Made by a program: the position numbers and the translations under genes
The notes under the pieces: generated by a model
The model's input: the letters and a program-made list of their open reading frames with translations, nothing else
What the model was told of the DNA's origin: nothing
Databases searched by the model: none
Origin: Thalassolituus sp. UBA674
GTDB taxonomy: Bacteria > Pseudomonadota > Gammaproteobacteria > Pseudomonadales > Oceanobacteraceae
Assembly: GCA_002298335.1 (NCBI GenBank)
Contig: DBNK01000019.1
Location: 1 to 23,034 of the forward strand
Length of the DNA stretch: 23,034 nucleotides
Reading direction: 5' to 3'
In this document: in pieces, positions 21,866 through 23,034 of the stretch
Layout: each line of letters starts with the position of its first letter
Numbering within the stretch: position 1 is the stretch's first letter

Positions 21866-23034
21866 TTATTCAGCCCCGGAATCCTGTTGTGCACTGTCCG
21901 GTTCATCACCATCCAGAGGCGGCACAGGCAGGTTCCGCTGCTGATAGAAGTCTTCAACAAAGGCGGCAAATGTACCTTCTTCAAGTGAGCGGCGCAAACC
22001 AGCCATCAGGGTCTGGTAGTAATGCAGGTTGTGGATGCTGTTCAGTGTCGCACCCAGCATTTCGCCGCACTTATCAAGATGATAAAGATAGGCACGGCTG
22101 TAGTTGCGGCAGGTATAGCAATCACACTGCGGGTCTACCGGCCCGGTATCCGTCTTATTGGTGGCATTCCGGATTTTTACAACCCCGGTGTGTGTAAAAA
22201 GGTGGCCGTTGCGCGCATTGCGCGTCGGCATCACACAGTCAAACATATCAATGCCACGGCGAACGCCCTCGACCAGATCTTCCGGCTTGCCAACGCCCAT
22301 CAGGTAACGTGGCTTATCCGCCGGCATTTTCGGCGCGATATGACGCAGCACACGCATCATATCCGGCTTGGGCTCACCGACACTCAGACCACCGACGGCA
22401 TAGCCGTCAAACTCAATATCCAGCAACCCCTGCAGAGACTCATCGCGCAAGGCTTCGTACATGCCGCCCTGAATGATACCGAACAGGGCCGACGGGTTGT
22501 CACCGTGAGCGTCTTTCGAGCGTTTCGCCCAACGCAGGGACAGGCGCATGGAATCGGCGGCTTCTTCAAAGGTGGCAGGATACGGTGTGCATTCGTCGAA
22601 AATCATGACAATGTCCGAACCCAGCTCACGCTGAACCTGCATGGAGCTTTCCGGCGTCATCAGGACTTTATCGCCGTTCACTGGCGAGGCGAAACGTACG
22701 CCCTCTTCCGTGATCTTGCGCATCTTACCCAGGCTGAACACCTGAAAGCCGCCGGAATCCGTCAGGATGGGTTTATCCCAACCGATAAAATCGTGCAGAT
22801 CGCCATGGGCCTTAACGACCTCGGTACCCGGGCGCAGCATGAGATGAAAGGTATTGCCGAGAATGATATCAGCACCCAGTTCTTCCACCTGCTCCGGCGT
22901 CAGACCTTTCACCGAGCCGTAAGTGCCCACCGGCATAAAGGCCGGGGTCTCGACTTTGCCACGCGGAAACGTCAGGGTGCCACGGCGGGCACAACTGCCG
23001 TCTTTTTCTTCGGCGGGGTTGAGTGCAGAGTGCA
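21866..23034 (-). CDS. tgt: tRNA-guanine transglycosylase (queuine tRNA-ribosyltransferase), 5' end outside window
   Basis: Exchanges guanine 34 for the queuosine precursor preQ1 in tRNAs with GUN anticodons. The frame is open to the window edge: before the Met at 22936 one reads ARRGTLTFPRGKVETPAF, the normal Tgt N-terminus, so that Met is internal and only about ten residues are missing. Catalytic and substrate motifs seen are LTDSGGFQVFSL, AVGGLSVGE, DCVMPTRNARNGHLFT (nucleophile Asp) and the zinc site CDCYTC with a downstream His in HNLHYY. The C-terminal tail (DGDEPDSAQQDSGAE) is acidic. It heads the tgt-yajC-secDF operon. Confidence 0.97.
   Translation of the reverse strand, partial: HSALNPAEEKDGSCARRGTLTFPRGKVETPAFMPVGTYGSVKGLTPEQVEELGADIILGNTFHLMLRPGTEVVKAHGDLHDFIGWDKPILTDSGGFQVFSLGKMRKITEEGVRFASPVNGDKVLMTPESSMQVQRELGSDIVMIFDECTPYPATFEEAADSMRLSLRWAKRSKDAHGDNPSALFGIIQGGMYEALRDESLQGLLDIEFDGYAVGGLSVGEPKPDMMRVLRHIAPKMPADKPRYLMGVGKPEDLVEGVRRGIDMFDCVMPTRNARNGHLFTHTGVVKIRNATNKTDTGPVDPQCDCYTCRNYSRAYLYHLDKCGEMLGATLNSIHNLHYYQTLMAGLRRSLEEGTFAAFVEDFYQQRNLPVPPLDGDEPDSAQQDSGAE

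Overview
The window reads as a single chromosomal segment of a marine-type gammaproteobacterium of the Oceanospirillales/Pseudomonadales kind. The evidence is the Rnf complex with split flavin subunits, the canonical tgt-yajC-secD-secF cluster, a NasR-type NIT-ANTAR regulator, DUF3833 and DUF6482-like proteins, an AdeT-like binding protein and moderate GC content. This placement is by resemblance only. I see no phage, transposon, CRISPR, rRNA or tRNA. Genes are densely packed, and most intergenic spaces hold recognisable terminators or regulatory palindromes.

Layout. (1) 1-2086, + strand: end of an rnf (rsx) electron-transport operon, with rnfD (cut by the window edge), rnfG and rnfE. (2) 2256-3851, +: an aldehyde dehydrogenase with an unusual hydrophobic, basic C-terminal tail, ending at a strong bidirectional terminator. 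(3) 3910-4895, -: two tandem paralogous genes for 116-residue exported/membrane proteins that I do not recognise, each with the same short leader element in front of its ribosome binding site. (4) 5158-5637, -: an unrecognised lipoprotein, divergent from trhO (5773-6768, +), a tRNA wobble-uridine hydroxylase. (5) 6810-8499, -: a translationally overlapping pair, a DUF3833 lipoprotein followed by an exported metallo-beta-lactamase-fold hydrolase. (6) 8636-10165, -: a secreted M4 (thermolysin/elastase-type) protease precursor. (7) 10344-12177, -: a metal-responsive unit made of a MerR-family regulator and an overlapping membrane permease whose N-terminus carries six Cys-Cys pairs. It is driven by a textbook MerR promoter with a 19-bp spacer and a perfect 21-bp dyad. 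(8) 12265-13143, -: a retinol-dehydrogenase-like SDR. (9) 13337-14605, +: a NIT-ANTAR nitrate/nitrite-responsive antiterminator. (10) 14636-15339, -: two small genes, a periplasmic protein and a DUF6482-like protein. (11) 15431-16153, -: a Bax-inhibitor-1/YccA protein, divergent from an NhaR-like LysR regulator (16267-17154, +). (12) 17159-18292, -: an AdeT-like periplasmic solute-binding protein. (13) 18624-23034, -: secF, secD, yajC and tgt (5' end cut by the window edge).

How the genes work together. RnfD, RnfG and RnfE belong to one membrane redox complex. Tgt makes queuosine tRNA, while YajC, SecD and SecF assist Sec export, the route used by the many signal-peptide proteins in this window. 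The MerR-permease pair is the most system-like accessory element: sensor, promoter and a Cys-rich transporter fit a metal resistance operon whose exact metal is not known. The tandem small-protein pair with a shared leader is the best candidate for something undescribed.
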